From positions 558,001 to 622,000 of the forward strand of contig NZ_MBUA01000001.1 in the NCBI RefSeq assembly GCF_014332695.1: 64,000 bases of DNA, written 5' to 3'. Source of the DNA: Flavihumibacter stibioxidans (GTDB lineage Bacteria; Bacteroidota; Bacteroidia; Chitinophagales; Chitinophagaceae). Of this stretch, positions 42,174-51,377 are shown piece by piece. The notes under the pieces were generated by a model. The model was not told the origin of the DNA. It worked only from the letters and a program-made list of their open reading frames with translations, and did not search any database. Made by a program: the position numbers and the translations under genes. Within the stretch, counting starts at the first letter, position 1; every line of letters begins with the position of its first letter.

Positions 42174-43208
42174 ATGACAAATTCCAGAATAACCATAAAA
42201 GACCTGGCGGAGCGATTGAACCTTTCCATCTCCACCATTTCCCGGGCACTGAATGACCATCCAAGCATTGGGAAAAAAACAACCAAAGAGGTAAAAAAAC
42301 TTGCCCGTGAGCTTGGCTTTACACCAAACACGATGGCTTCCAACCTTCGCCGTAATAAGACCCAGAGCATCGGTGTAATTGTACCCAGAATAGATATTCA
42401 TTTTCATTCCCACGTTATCAGTGGCATTGAGGAAACTGCTTACCGGCTGGGTTATAATGTCACCATTTTCCAATCAAGGGATTCCCTGGAGAGGGAAATA
42501 GCAGTTACTGAAATCCTGCAGGCAAAAAGAGTAGAGGGTGTGATTGCATGCCTGGGTTTGGAAACCACCGACAGCCGGCATTTTGCGCGGTTTAATGAGA
42601 TTAAAATTCCGCTGGTATTTTATGATCGGGTAAGCAAGGACGTTGAATCAAGCAAAGTGATCATTGATGATTTTGATGCAGCCTTCAGGGCAACAGAGCA
42701 TCTGATCAACACAGGCTGCAGAAATATTGCCCATATTGCCGGAAACCGGAACACTGACATTTTTAAAGCCAGGGTTAAAGGCTATAAAGCCGCCCTGCTA
42801 AAACACGATCTGGAGGCTAACGAAAACCTCATTCAGTACACTTCAGAACTTAGTTATGAAGAAGGTGCAACCTGTGCGAAAAAACTGTTAACAGTTACCC
42901 CCCTTCCGGATGGAGTATTCTGTGCGAATGATAATACGGCCATAAGTGCCATCCAGGTTTTCAAAAAAGCGAACCTCCGCATTCCCGAAGATATTGCAGT
43001 AGTTGGCTTCAGTAATTATCCGATTTCCAGTATCATGGAACCAACCCTGACAACTATAGATGACCGGGCCTTTGAGATGGGCCAGACCGCAGCTAAGCTC
43101 CTGATCCGCCAAATAGAAGACAAGGACCAGAATATTGCCTCTGAAACCATCGTCATTAAAACAGATCTGATTGTCCGCGATTCAACAAACCGGAACCCGA
43201 AAGGATAG
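42174..43208 (+). CDS. LacI family transcriptional regulator of the PUL
   Basis: 344 residues: an N-terminal helix-turn-helix (RITIKDLAERLNLSISTISRALND, about 5-28) with the LacI hinge (NTMASNLRRNKTQSIG), then a periplasmic-binding-like effector domain (VIVPRIDIHFHS, DGVFCANDNTAISAIQV, IAVVGFSNYPISS, LTTID). It is divergent from susC across 382 bases containing two matching operators. The effector is presumably a sugar from the imported glycan, perhaps an amino sugar or its phosphate; that is inference. No hybrid two-component or ECF sigma regulator is near the PUL. Confidence 0.93.
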   Translation: MTNSRITIKDLAERLNLSISTISRALNDHPSIGKKTTKEVKKLARELGFTPNTMASNLRRNKTQSIGVIVPRIDIHFHSHVISGIEETAYRLGYNVTIFQSRDSLEREIAVTEILQAKRVEGVIACLGLETTDSRHFARFNEIKIPLVFYDRVSKDVESSKVIIDDFDAAFRATEHLINTGCRNIAHIAGNRNTDIFKARVKGYKAALLKHDLEANENLIQYTSELSYEEGATCAKKLLTVTPLPDGVFCANDNTAISAIQVFKKANLRIPEDIAVVGFSNYPISSIMEPTLTTIDDRAFEMGQTAAKLLIRQIEDKDQNIASETIVIKTDLIVRDSTNRNPKG

Positions 43209-43244
43209 AACTTTTAAGTCAGGAATTACGTTGTCCTTTGCAGC

Positions 43245-44429
43245 CTAAGTCTCAGGGCTGTTCTCAATCAGAATGGTCTGCTTGAGTTTCATCGGCACCC
43301 TTTTTTCCTCCCTTATGGCGGGTGCCCAGTTGGGCATGACTTCCAGCTTATCCAACAGGTGTTCGTTCAGCAGGTCATTCCCGCCCCGTAAAACCCGTGG
43401 ATTTACAATTTTCCCTGATTGGGTAACAATGAATTCTACCAGTACATAAGCTGTATGCTGGTCTTCTGACAGATAACCTGCGAGGTCCCGGTTTAATTTT
43501 TTAAGGTATTCCTTGAAAGCATCTGAACCGCCGGGGTATTCAGGCAGTTTATGGACTGTGTTGGGTATTTCACTTTCATCTATATCAACCCGCTGGCGGT
43601 GTTTTTTTACCACGGGCGGGGCCATGGTTTTACGTTCATTGCCGGGCAAAGAGTTTTTGACTTCCTGATCCAGCACGTATCCGCCCCGGTTGTTTACCAT
43701 GATCAACGGCAGCTTCCGGTGTTTTTCAAAATAATAGTACACCTCTTTCAGGCTGCCGGCAAGCTGACTGTACTCTGCAAAATCACGGACATAGCGGTTC
43801 AGGTAATCAGCACTTTTTTTATTATCAAATTTAACCGGGAAGATATGTACCGGTATAAAATCCTGTCCGGCTGATTTGGCGTAGGTCGCCAGTACATACA
43901 ATTCCTCGATCTGGATATCTGTAATAGGTATACAACCTGTGGTAACACAGCTTCCATGAATATAGATGTCACCGCCCGGCTGGATGGCATCACTCAGGTA
44001 ACGGTCCGAAGCATTGGGATAGTTAAGTCCCAGTGATAAATGATAAACACTACGGGGATTGAACTCATTGATATAGTAAAAGCCTTCGGGCACCTGGTAA
44101 TCGCCTTCCATTCTTTTGGGCCCCAGGGTTCCGGCCATAGCGCAAACCTTATATGTTTTAAAATGCTGAAAAGGAGCATTCTTTGTGTCCTTGACCCAAA
44201 CTTCCAACTGGCTGTCATATTTGAAGGAACGCAGGTAGATATACCTGGCGGGCCATTTCAACCCTTTTTCCCGGAATTGTTTCTGAAGGGTATCTTCCTT
44301 TTTGCGAAGGATGTCATTCAGCCTGGGGAAATTGCGCTGGTATTCGGTAAAACTGGGCTGGTAGGCATTCTGGGCCATACCGGCAAATACCAAAACGATC
44401 AGGAAAAAAGTGAAAGAAATTTTTTTCAT
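43245..44429 (-). CDS. L,D-transpeptidase (YkuD-type) with TonB-like C-terminal domain
   Basis: 394 residues. Signal peptide (about 1-19). The catalytic block HGSCVTTGC (158-166) has the His and active Cys166 of YafK/YkuD-like L,D-transpeptidases, which link or anchor peptidoglycan through 3-3 bonds or to proteins. Residues about 300-394 (LPEYPGGSDAFKEYL, VLVEFIVTQSGKIVNPRVLRGG, MPNWAPAIREEKRVPMKL) match the TonB C-terminal domain. The combination suggests a periplasmic enzyme that also contacts an outer-membrane or periplasmic partner. It is convergent with the regulator gene and is a single-gene unit. Confidence 0.85.
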   Translation of the reverse strand: MKKISFTFFLIVLVFAGMAQNAYQPSFTEYQRNFPRLNDILRKKEDTLQKQFREKGLKWPARYIYLRSFKYDSQLEVWVKDTKNAPFQHFKTYKVCAMAGTLGPKRMEGDYQVPEGFYYINEFNPRSVYHLSLGLNYPNASDRYLSDAIQPGGDIYIHGSCVTTGCIPITDIQIEELYVLATYAKSAGQDFIPVHIFPVKFDNKKSADYLNRYVRDFAEYSQLAGSLKEVYYYFEKHRKLPLIMVNNRGGYVLDQEVKNSLPGNERKTMAPPVVKKHRQRVDIDESEIPNTVHKLPEYPGGSDAFKEYLKKLNRDLAGYLSEDQHTAYVLVEFIVTQSGKIVNPRVLRGGNDLLNEHLLDKLEVMPNWAPAIREEKRVPMKLKQTILIENSPET

Positions 44430-44488
44430 AGCACACTCAGGATACCACTAAAATAATACAAACAATTGGTAAGAAAGGTATAAAATAA

Positions 44489-44511
44489 TCCCCCCGGCAA
44501 TGCCGGGGGGA
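44489..44511 (-). terminator. Strong GC stem-loop after hppD
   Basis: CCCCCCGGC (44490-44498), 3-base loop, GCCGGGGGG (44502-44510), flanked by one extra A/T pair. On the minus strand it follows the hppD stop by a few bases and is trailed by ATTATTTTATA, so it reads as an intrinsic terminator. Confidence 0.8.
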
Positions 44512-44516
44512 AGGTA

Positions 44517-45644
44517 TCAGAGATTTCCGCGTATTTCCTGTTCTCTTTCAATGGCTTCGAAGAGTGCCTTGAAATTTCCTTTTCCAAAACTTTTTGCCCC
44601 TTTTCGCTGGATGATCTCAAAAAACAGGGTTGGTCTGTCCTCTACGGGTTTGGTAAATATCTGGAGGAGGTAGCCTTCCTCATCTCGGTCTACCAATATT
44701 CCCAATTCCCGCAACGGTACAAGGTCCTCATCGATGGAACCAACACGGTCCAGCAGATCATCGTAATAACTGCAGGGAACTTTCAGGAATTCCACTCCCC
44801 TGTTGCGGAGCGCCGTAACAGTATCAATAATATTATTAGTAGCAAGCGCCACGTGCTGGCATCCCTCCCCGTCATAATAATCAAGGTATTCCTCTACCTG
44901 GCTTTTCTTTTTCCCTTCAGCAGGTTCATTGATGGGAAACTTAACATACCCATTACCGTTAGACATCACTTTGCTCATCAGGGCGGAGTATTCGGTTGAA
45001 ATGTCCTTGTCATCAAAACTCAGGATATTCCTGAAGCCCATTATGTTTTCATAAAATGACACCCATTTGTTCATCTGGTTCCAGCCCACATTGCCCACGC
45101 AATGGTCCACATAAAGCAGCCCGGTTTCAGGCGGATTGTATTCACTTTTCCACAGCTTGTAACCGGGCAGGAAGGCACCATGGTAGTTTTTTCGTTCAAT
45201 GAAAAGGTGTACGGTTTCACCATAGGTATGGATACCACTGGTAACCACCTGTCCATCTGCATCACTTACAATGGATGGCTCCCTGAAAGAAACCGCCCCC
45301 CTGGTGGTGGTTTCCTTCCAAGCCCTGGTGGCATCATCCACCATCAGGGCCAGCACTTTCACCCCATCACCATGTTTATAAATATGGTCTGCGATGGCAT
45401 TACCCGAACGCAGCGGCGTGGTGAATACAAAAGTGAGCTTGTGCTGGCGCACAGCATAGCTGGCCCGGTCTTTCATCCCTGTTTCAGGACCGGCATAGGC
45501 CAGACTCTGGAAACCAAAGGCTGTTTTGTAAAAATGGGCCGCCTGTTTGGCGTTCCCGACATAAAATTCAACATAATCGGTGCCCATCAGGGGCAGGAAA
45601 TCGGTTACAGCATGACGCTGCAACTCGGCAAGTACGTTAGACAT
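44517..45644 (-). CDS. hppD: 4-hydroxyphenylpyruvate dioxygenase
   Basis: Converts 4-hydroxyphenylpyruvate to homogentisate in tyrosine degradation. From the ATG at 45644 the protein is 375 residues. Two VOC-type halves are visible. The Fe(II) ligands are His181 (DHCVGNV), His264 (CQHVAL) and Glu343 (FFEIIQR), and the C-terminus LFEAIEREQEIRGNL is diagnostic. A GTG start at 45674 would add ten residues with no support. No homogentisate dioxygenase is adjacent. Followed by a strong terminator. Confidence 0.95.
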   Translation of the reverse strand: MSNVLAELQRHAVTDFLPLMGTDYVEFYVGNAKQAAHFYKTAFGFQSLAYAGPETGMKDRASYAVRQHKLTFVFTTPLRSGNAIADHIYKHGDGVKVLALMVDDATRAWKETTTRGAVSFREPSIVSDADGQVVTSGIHTYGETVHLFIERKNYHGAFLPGYKLWKSEYNPPETGLLYVDHCVGNVGWNQMNKWVSFYENIMGFRNILSFDDKDISTEYSALMSKVMSNGNGYVKFPINEPAEGKKKSQVEEYLDYYDGEGCQHVALATNNIIDTVTALRNRGVEFLKVPCSYYDDLLDRVGSIDEDLVPLRELGILVDRDEEGYLLQIFTKPVEDRPTLFFEIIQRKGAKSFGKGNFKALFEAIEREQEIRGNL

Positions 45645-45892
45645 TACAATAAATTGTTTGTTGTTTGAATTCACTTATTCACCCATTGATGTATTTGCTT
45701 TCAGGCATACATCAGCAATCCCCCTGACTAAGCATAGCCAGACTTTCCATCAGCAGGCAGTATTGATGGCGGCAATCCGAGAAGATTTTATGAGGATAGT
45801 CGGGAACCATTGATACAAATATAAAAAAGTTTGTGGTTTATGGCCGGCCTCCGCCAGTTTACCTTACTGTCAGCAAACTACAAACCATTCCC

Positions 45893-45900
45893 TATTTTTG
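45893..45900 (+). promoter_or_regulatory. -7 box immediately before purK
   Basis: TATTTTTG, a TAnnTTTG match, four bases before the ATG at 45905. Together with 16291 and 19748 it forms a recurring box-to-ATG spacing of 4-5 bases. Confidence 0.5.
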
Positions 45901-45904
45901 CCGC

Positions 45905-47026
45905 ATGAAAAAAGCAGGCATCCTTGGAGGAGGACAATTAGGACGAATGTTATTACAGGAAGCAGCCAATTATCCGGTGGAAACCTGGGTAATGGAAAAT
46001 GATCCCGAATGTCCGGCTGCCCATCTCTGCCACCATTTCGTGAAAGGGAATATTCAGAATTTTGATGATGTTTACAACTTTGGGAAACAGGTTGATGTAC
46101 TCACCATTGAAATAGAATCAGTTAATGTGGACGCCCTTGAAAAACTGGAATCTGAAGGTGTCAGGATTTTTCCCAAACCTGCCGCACTGCGGATTATTAA
46201 AAACAAGATCCGGCAAAAGGAATTCTACCAGCAATATGAAATCCCAACAGCTGCTTTCGTAACCGTACAAAACAGGCAGGAACTGGATAACCATATTTCC
46301 TTCCTGCCGGCAGCACAGAAGCTGGGCGAGGGTGGCTATGACGGTAAAGGCGTACAGCTGCTGCACGGTCCGGATGAACTGCCACTCGCTTTCGATGCTC
46401 CCAGTGTGCTGGAGAAAAAAGTGGAAATAGCCAAGGAAATAGCCATTATCATCGCTATCAGCAGCAAGGGGGATATTGCTTTATACCCCCCTGTGGAAAT
46501 GGTCTTTGACCCTTATCTCAACTTGCTCGATTTCCAGATTTCACCGGCAGATATCCCGGAAAAATCTACCTGGCGGATTGAAGCCATCGCCCTGAAACTG
46601 GCCAAGGCACTGAATTCACCCGGCCTGTTCGCAGTGGAGTTATTCATTGACCAGGCAGGTGATGTACTGGTGAACGAAACCGCCCCACGTGTTCACAACA
46701 GTGGCCACCATACCATTGAAGCACACTCATCCTCCCAGTATGACATGTTGTGGAGGATATTGCTCGACTACCCCCTGGGATCAACAGAAGCCATCATGCC
46801 ATCCTCCCTTGTAAACCTGATCGGCGAAAAGGACTATACCGGTGAAGTCGTATATGAAGGCATTGAAGAGGTCCTGGCCATGGAGGATGTTTATATTCAT
46901 CTTTACGGTAAAAAACAAACGAAGCCGGGTAGAAAAATGGGACATGTGACCATTCTTGGCTCCGACCGCTATGATTTGGTGAGGAAGGCACACCAGGTAA
47001 AAAGAACCCTCAAAGTTATCAGCTGA
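45905..47026 (+). CDS. purK: N5-carboxyaminoimidazole ribonucleotide synthase
   Basis: Carboxylates aminoimidazole ribonucleotide with bicarbonate and ATP in purine synthesis. From the ATG at 45905 the protein is 373 residues and begins MKKAGILGGGQLGRML, the canonical PurK opening. ATP-grasp sequence (KLGEGGYDGKGVQL and VNETAPRVHNSGHHTIEA) is complete. The upstream in-frame start adds 24 unlikely residues. Its product is used by PurE, encoded 5.7 kb downstream beyond an efflux cassette rather than adjacent. Confidence 0.95.
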   Translation: MKKAGILGGGQLGRMLLQEAANYPVETWVMENDPECPAAHLCHHFVKGNIQNFDDVYNFGKQVDVLTIEIESVNVDALEKLESEGVRIFPKPAALRIIKNKIRQKEFYQQYEIPTAAFVTVQNRQELDNHISFLPAAQKLGEGGYDGKGVQLLHGPDELPLAFDAPSVLEKKVEIAKEIAIIIAISSKGDIALYPPVEMVFDPYLNLLDFQISPADIPEKSTWRIEAIALKLAKALNSPGLFAVELFIDQAGDVLVNETAPRVHNSGHHTIEAHSSSQYDMLWRILLDYPLGSTEAIMPSSLVNLIGEKDYTGEVVYEGIEEVLAMEDVYIHLYGKKQTKPGRKMGHVTILGSDRYDLVRKAHQVKRTLKVIS

Positions 47027-47193
47027 TCATTTTTTATCATTCCTGGCATCCATTCATAAACCCCCATTGCCACTTATATAGTCTTTTGGGGAATTAGGTA
47101 TTTATTACATGAATTGGTTAAAAGCTGTAAACTTTCGCTTTTCTAAATCTGTTAATTTTACCATTGTTCCAACCTTAAATTAGCTGCAACCCA

Positions 47194-48267
47194 ATGCGAT
47201 TATTAGCCAACGGTAACTACCATTCTCTTTTATTCTGCTGCCTGCTCAGCCTGGCAGCCTGTAAATCAAACGATGATAAAAAAATAGCCCCTCCTTCAGC
47301 GGGTGGCGGCCCTAAAGGGCCCGCACAGCCGACCCGGGTGGAAGCTTTTCTCGTTAAGACCAGTTCAATCAGTGAAAAACTGGAAGTGCCCGGAACCCTG
47401 ATGCCTTATGAAGCCACCGAACTTCGCCCGGAAGTTTCCGGCCGCATTACGCAGCTCAATATTCGCGAAGGCCAGGCAGTTGGAAAGGGTGCCTTGCTGG
47501 TTAAACTATATGATGCCGATCTGCAGGCACAGTTGAAAAAACTGGAAGTACAGCTCGCGATTTACGAAAAGACAGCCCAGCGCCAGGCCGAGCTTCTGAA
47601 GATCGATGGTATCAGCAAGCAGGAATACGACCTAAGTGTATTGCAGGTCAGCAATATCAAGGCTGATATGGAACTCATCCGCACTTCTATTAATAAGACA
47701 GAGATCCGCGCCCCGTTTTCAGGTCGTCTGGGATTGCGCAATATAAGTATGGGCGCCTATGTTACCCCTGCCACACTGATTACCAATATCAGGCAGGAAA
47801 ATGAATTGAAACTGGAGTTTACCGTTCCTGAAAAATACAGCAGCAAGATTGGCGCCGGGAAGATTGTCCGGTTCACCGTAGAAGGCATGGAAAAGGACAT
47901 CCCTGCCAAAGTCATCGCTACTGAGGAAGCTGTGATGGAAGAAAGCAGAAGCCTGCGTATCAGGGCCGTTGTACAGGGGAAAGCCCCCCAATTGATTCCC
48001 GGAGCTTTTGCCAAAGTCAAACTCGATTTTGGCCAGGATAACAATGCGCTCATGATACCAACCCAGGCCGTGATTCCCCAGGCACGTTTTAAGAAAGTGA
48101 TCATTTACCGTGGAGGCACCGCCATATTTGAAACCGTTACCACCGGAGTGCGCGACTCATCCAATGTTCAGATCACATCCGGACTCGCAGCCGGGGATAC
48201 CATTGTCATTACTGGTTTATTATCCATCAAACCAGAAGGCAAATTGCAAATCACCAAACTGAACTAA
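47194..48267 (+). CDS. RND efflux periplasmic adaptor (membrane fusion lipoprotein)
   Basis: 357 residues with lipobox SLAAC (Cys23). HlyD/MFP features: EVSGRITQLNIREGQAVGKGALL (lipoyl half), a coiled coil (about 104-160), KTEIRAPFSGRLGLRNISMGAYV (second lipoyl half) and a beta-barrel with QTSGLAAGDTIVITG at the end. It connects the inner-membrane RND pump to the TolC-type channel. First gene of a three-gene efflux operon; six bases before the permease. The 167-base gap to purK holds no clear terminator. Confidence 0.92.
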   Translation: MRLLANGNYHSLLFCCLLSLAACKSNDDKKIAPPSAGGGPKGPAQPTRVEAFLVKTSSISEKLEVPGTLMPYEATELRPEVSGRITQLNIREGQAVGKGALLVKLYDADLQAQLKKLEVQLAIYEKTAQRQAELLKIDGISKQEYDLSVLQVSNIKADMELIRTSINKTEIRAPFSGRLGLRNISMGAYVTPATLITNIRQENELKLEFTVPEKYSSKIGAGKIVRFTVEGMEKDIPAKVIATEEAVMEESRSLRIRAVVQGKAPQLIPGAFAKVKLDFGQDNNALMIPTQAVIPQARFKKVIIYRGGTAIFETVTTGVRDSSNVQITSGLAAGDTIVITGLLSIKPEGKLQITKLN

Positions 48268-48273
48268 GTCAAG

Positions 48274-51200
48274 ATGAATATATCCGAACTGAGTTTAAGA
48301 AGACCGGTCCTGGCAATCGTGATGAACGTAGTGATCATCGTGTTCGGCCTGATCGGTTATAAGTTTCTGGGCGTGCGCGATTACCCGGCCATTGATCCGC
48401 CCATTGTGAACGTCCGCACTTCTTATCCCGGCGCCAATGCCGATATCATTGAATCACAGATCACCGAACCGCTGGAAAAAGCGGTGAACGGAATCGCAGG
48501 TGTGAAGAATATTACCTCCAGCAGCAGCCAGGGAACCAGCAATATCACTGTGGAGTTTGATCTCTCCATTGACCTGGAAGCAGCGGCCAATGATGTACGC
48601 GACAAAGTATCACAGGCCGTGCGTTCCCTGCCCGATGACCTGGATGCTCCGCCGGTAGTTTCAAAGGCCGATGCCAGCTCCGATTTCATCCTGTCAATGA
48701 CAGTGCAAAGTAATACCCGCAACCAGTTACAGGTAACGGAATATGCCACCAATAACCTGCTGGAAAGATTGCAGACGATTCCGGGAGTGAGCGGAATACA
48801 GATCTGGGGAGAAAAGAGGTATGCCATGAGGATTTGGTTTGACCCTGCAAAACTCTCCGCCTATGGACTCACACCAGGAGATGTTCAGGCAGCCCTTCGC
48901 AGCCAGAATGTGGAATTGCCATCCGGCAAAATTTCAGGAAATGCTACAGAACTCTCTGTACGAACCTTCGGCCTGCTGAATACGGAAGAAGAGTTTAATA
49001 ACATCATCATCAGGAACGTTGGCGGATCCGATATTAAATTAAAGGATATCGGTGAAGCGGTCCTGGGTCCGGAAAATGAGGAAACCATACTCAAGGAAAG
49101 CAGCATTCCGATGATCGCGCTTGCCATCATCCCGCAGCCTGGTTCCAACTATGTTGCCATCAGCGATGAATTCTATAAACGTTACGAGCAGATCAAAAAG
49201 GAAATTCCCGAAGACCTTACCACTGATATCGCACTCGACCAGACCCAATTCATCAAACGTTCCATCCTGGAAGTGGAGGAAACCCTTTTACTGGCATTCA
49301 TTCTGGTGGTGTTGATCATTTATGCCTTCTTCCGCGACTGGATTATCGCCATCAGGCCATTGATCGATATACCCGTATCTCTTATCGGCGCCTTCTTCAT
49401 CATGTATCTTTTCGGTTTTACCATCAATGTACTGACCCTTCTGGCCATCGTACTGGCTACCGGCCTGGTGGTGGATGACGGAATAGTTGTGACGGAAAAC
49501 ATCTTCAAAAAGATGGAGAAGGGCATGGATAAATGGCAGGCCGCCAAAGAAGGATCCAAGGAAATTTACTTTGCGGTAATTGCCACATCCATTACCCTGG
49601 CTGTAGTGTTCCTGCCGATTGTATTCCTTGAAGGATTTGTAGGAAGATTATTCCGGGAATTCGGCATTGTGGTAGCCGGTGCAGTACTTATCTCGGCATT
49701 TGTGTCCCTGACACTTACACCTGTACTGAACGTAAAACTGACCCGGAAAAAACATACACATTCCTGGTTCTATAATAAAACCGAACCATTCTTCCGCTGG
49801 ATGGAAGATTCATACCGCAGGACTTTAACTGCGTTTATGCGTTTACGTTGGTTTGCATTTGTGATCATTGGTGTATGTTTCGCCATTATCTATTTTATCG
49901 GAAGGAACATGCAATCTGAACTGGCTCCTATGGAAGACCGTAGTCAGTTTCGCTTGTCCATCACCGCTCCTGAAGGAACCTCCTATGACTATATGGACCA
50001 GTACATTGACCGAATTGGCAGGTTTGTAATGGACTCCGTTCCGGAAAAAAAGGTGATGATTACCGTTACTGCCCCCGGATTCCTGGGTGGAGGATCGGTG
50101 AATTCAGGCTTTTTGAGGATGGTTCTTGTAGATCCTGAGGAAAGGATGCGCAGCCAGCAGGAGATTGTGGATATGGTAAACCGGAACCTTCCCCGTTTCA
50201 ATGAAGGCCGTGCCTTTGCCATCCAGGAACAAACCATCCAGGTAAACCGCAGGGGCGGCCTGCCGGTGCAGTTTGTGGTGCAGAATGTAAACTTTGATAA
50301 GATCCGGGAAGTGTTGCCCAGGTTCCTCGATGAAGCAGGTAAGAATCCTGTATTTCAGGGGGTCGATGCTGACCTGAAATTCAACAAGCCGGAATTGCGC
50401 ATCAATATAGACCGGCTGAAAGCGAGCCAGTTGGGGGTCTCCATTGAAGACGTTTCCTCTACCCTGCAGCTGGCCCTGAGTAATCGCAGGCTTGGATATT
50501 TCACCAAGGATGGCAAACAATACCAGGTCATTGGACAGCTTGCAAGAAGCGACCGTGATGAGCCAACCGACCTGAAAACAGTTTACGTGCGAAGCTCAAC
50601 CGGGCAAACAGTTTCACTGGACAATATTGTTTCTTTTGTAGAAGAAACCACCCCGCCTACGATCTATCACTTTAACCGGTATAAATCGGCCACTATTTCT
50701 GCCGGCTTAGCCCCGGGAAAAACCATCGGTGACGGTGTGGCTGAAATGGAAAAAATTGCAGACAAATTGCTGGACGACAGTTTCACCACCTCGCTGACCG
50801 GTTCATCAAGGGATTTCAAGGAAAGCGCCAGCAATACCAGCTTTGCTTTCCTGCTGGCCCTTGGCCTGATCTTCCTCATCCTGGCAGCCCAGTTTGAAAG
50901 TTTTGTCGATCCTTTGATCATCATGTTCACGGTACCGTTGGCCATTGCAGGTGCCCTGTTATCACTCTGGATCTTTGACCAGACGCTGAATATATTCTCA
51001 CAAATCGGTATGATCATGCTCATAGGCCTGGTAACCAAGAACGGAATCCTGATTGTGGAATTTGCCAACCATAAGCGTATTGAAGGGCTTCACAAGGGGC
51101 CGGCAGTAATTGAGGCCGCCGTCAGCAGGTTACGTCCGATCCTGATGACCAGCCTGGCCATGTCACTCGGTGCACTGCCACTGGCTTTATCGCTGGGTGC

Positions 51201-51366
51201 CGCGTCCACCAGCCGTATTCCGCTGGGGGTTGTAATAGTTGGTGGAATCATGTTCTCACTGATCCTTACCCTGTATGTGATCCCGGCCATGTATTCCTAT
51301 CTTTCCACCAAAAAGAGTGCACACAGCCACCTGGATGAAGCTGTTACCGTACCGGTATCGGCATAA
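48274..51366 (+). CDS. RND multidrug/efflux permease (HAE1-like)
   Basis: 1030 residues, the normal AcrB/MexF size. It begins MNISELSLRRPVLAIVMNVV and has the porter domain signature YPAIDPPIVNVRTSYPGANADIIE. The TM4 proton-relay Asp pair appears in GLVVDDGIVVTENIFKKM, and the C-terminal half repeats the fold with LIGLVTKNGILIVEF. Substrates are not deducible; AcrB-type pumps export drugs, dyes and bile-like compounds. Its adaptor lies six bases upstream and the TolC gene 11 bases downstream. Confidence 0.94.
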   Translation: MNISELSLRRPVLAIVMNVVIIVFGLIGYKFLGVRDYPAIDPPIVNVRTSYPGANADIIESQITEPLEKAVNGIAGVKNITSSSSQGTSNITVEFDLSIDLEAAANDVRDKVSQAVRSLPDDLDAPPVVSKADASSDFILSMTVQSNTRNQLQVTEYATNNLLERLQTIPGVSGIQIWGEKRYAMRIWFDPAKLSAYGLTPGDVQAALRSQNVELPSGKISGNATELSVRTFGLLNTEEEFNNIIIRNVGGSDIKLKDIGEAVLGPENEETILKESSIPMIALAIIPQPGSNYVAISDEFYKRYEQIKKEIPEDLTTDIALDQTQFIKRSILEVEETLLLAFILVVLIIYAFFRDWIIAIRPLIDIPVSLIGAFFIMYLFGFTINVLTLLAIVLATGLVVDDGIVVTENIFKKMEKGMDKWQAAKEGSKEIYFAVIATSITLAVVFLPIVFLEGFVGRLFREFGIVVAGAVLISAFVSLTLTPVLNVKLTRKKHTHSWFYNKTEPFFRWMEDSYRRTLTAFMRLRWFAFVIIGVCFAIIYFIGRNMQSELAPMEDRSQFRLSITAPEGTSYDYMDQYIDRIGRFVMDSVPEKKVMITVTAPGFLGGGSVNSGFLRMVLVDPEERMRSQQEIVDMVNRNLPRFNEGRAFAIQEQTIQVNRRGGLPVQFVVQNVNFDKIREVLPRFLDEAGKNPVFQGVDADLKFNKPELRINIDRLKASQLGVSIEDVSSTLQLALSNRRLGYFTKDGKQYQVIGQLARSDRDEPTDLKTVYVRSSTGQTVSLDNIVSFVEETTPPTIYHFNRYKSATISAGLAPGKTIGDGVAEMEKIADKLLDDSFTTSLTGSSRDFKESASNTSFAFLLALGLIFLILAAQFESFVDPLIIMFTVPLAIAGALLSLWIFDQTLNIFSQIGMIMLIGLVTKNGILIVEFANHKRIEGLHKGPAVIEAAVSRLRPILMTSLAMSLGALPLALSLGAASTSRIPLGVVIVGGIMFSLILTLYVIPAMYSYLSTKKSAHSHLDEAVTVPVSA

Positions 51367-51377
51367 ACAAAAATTGT

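Noticed and set aside
44489-44511. GC-rich palindrome after hppD considered as another member of the repeat family
   Set aside because: Its sequence is unrelated to the 27-mer, and its position and T-rich tail fit an intrinsic terminator.
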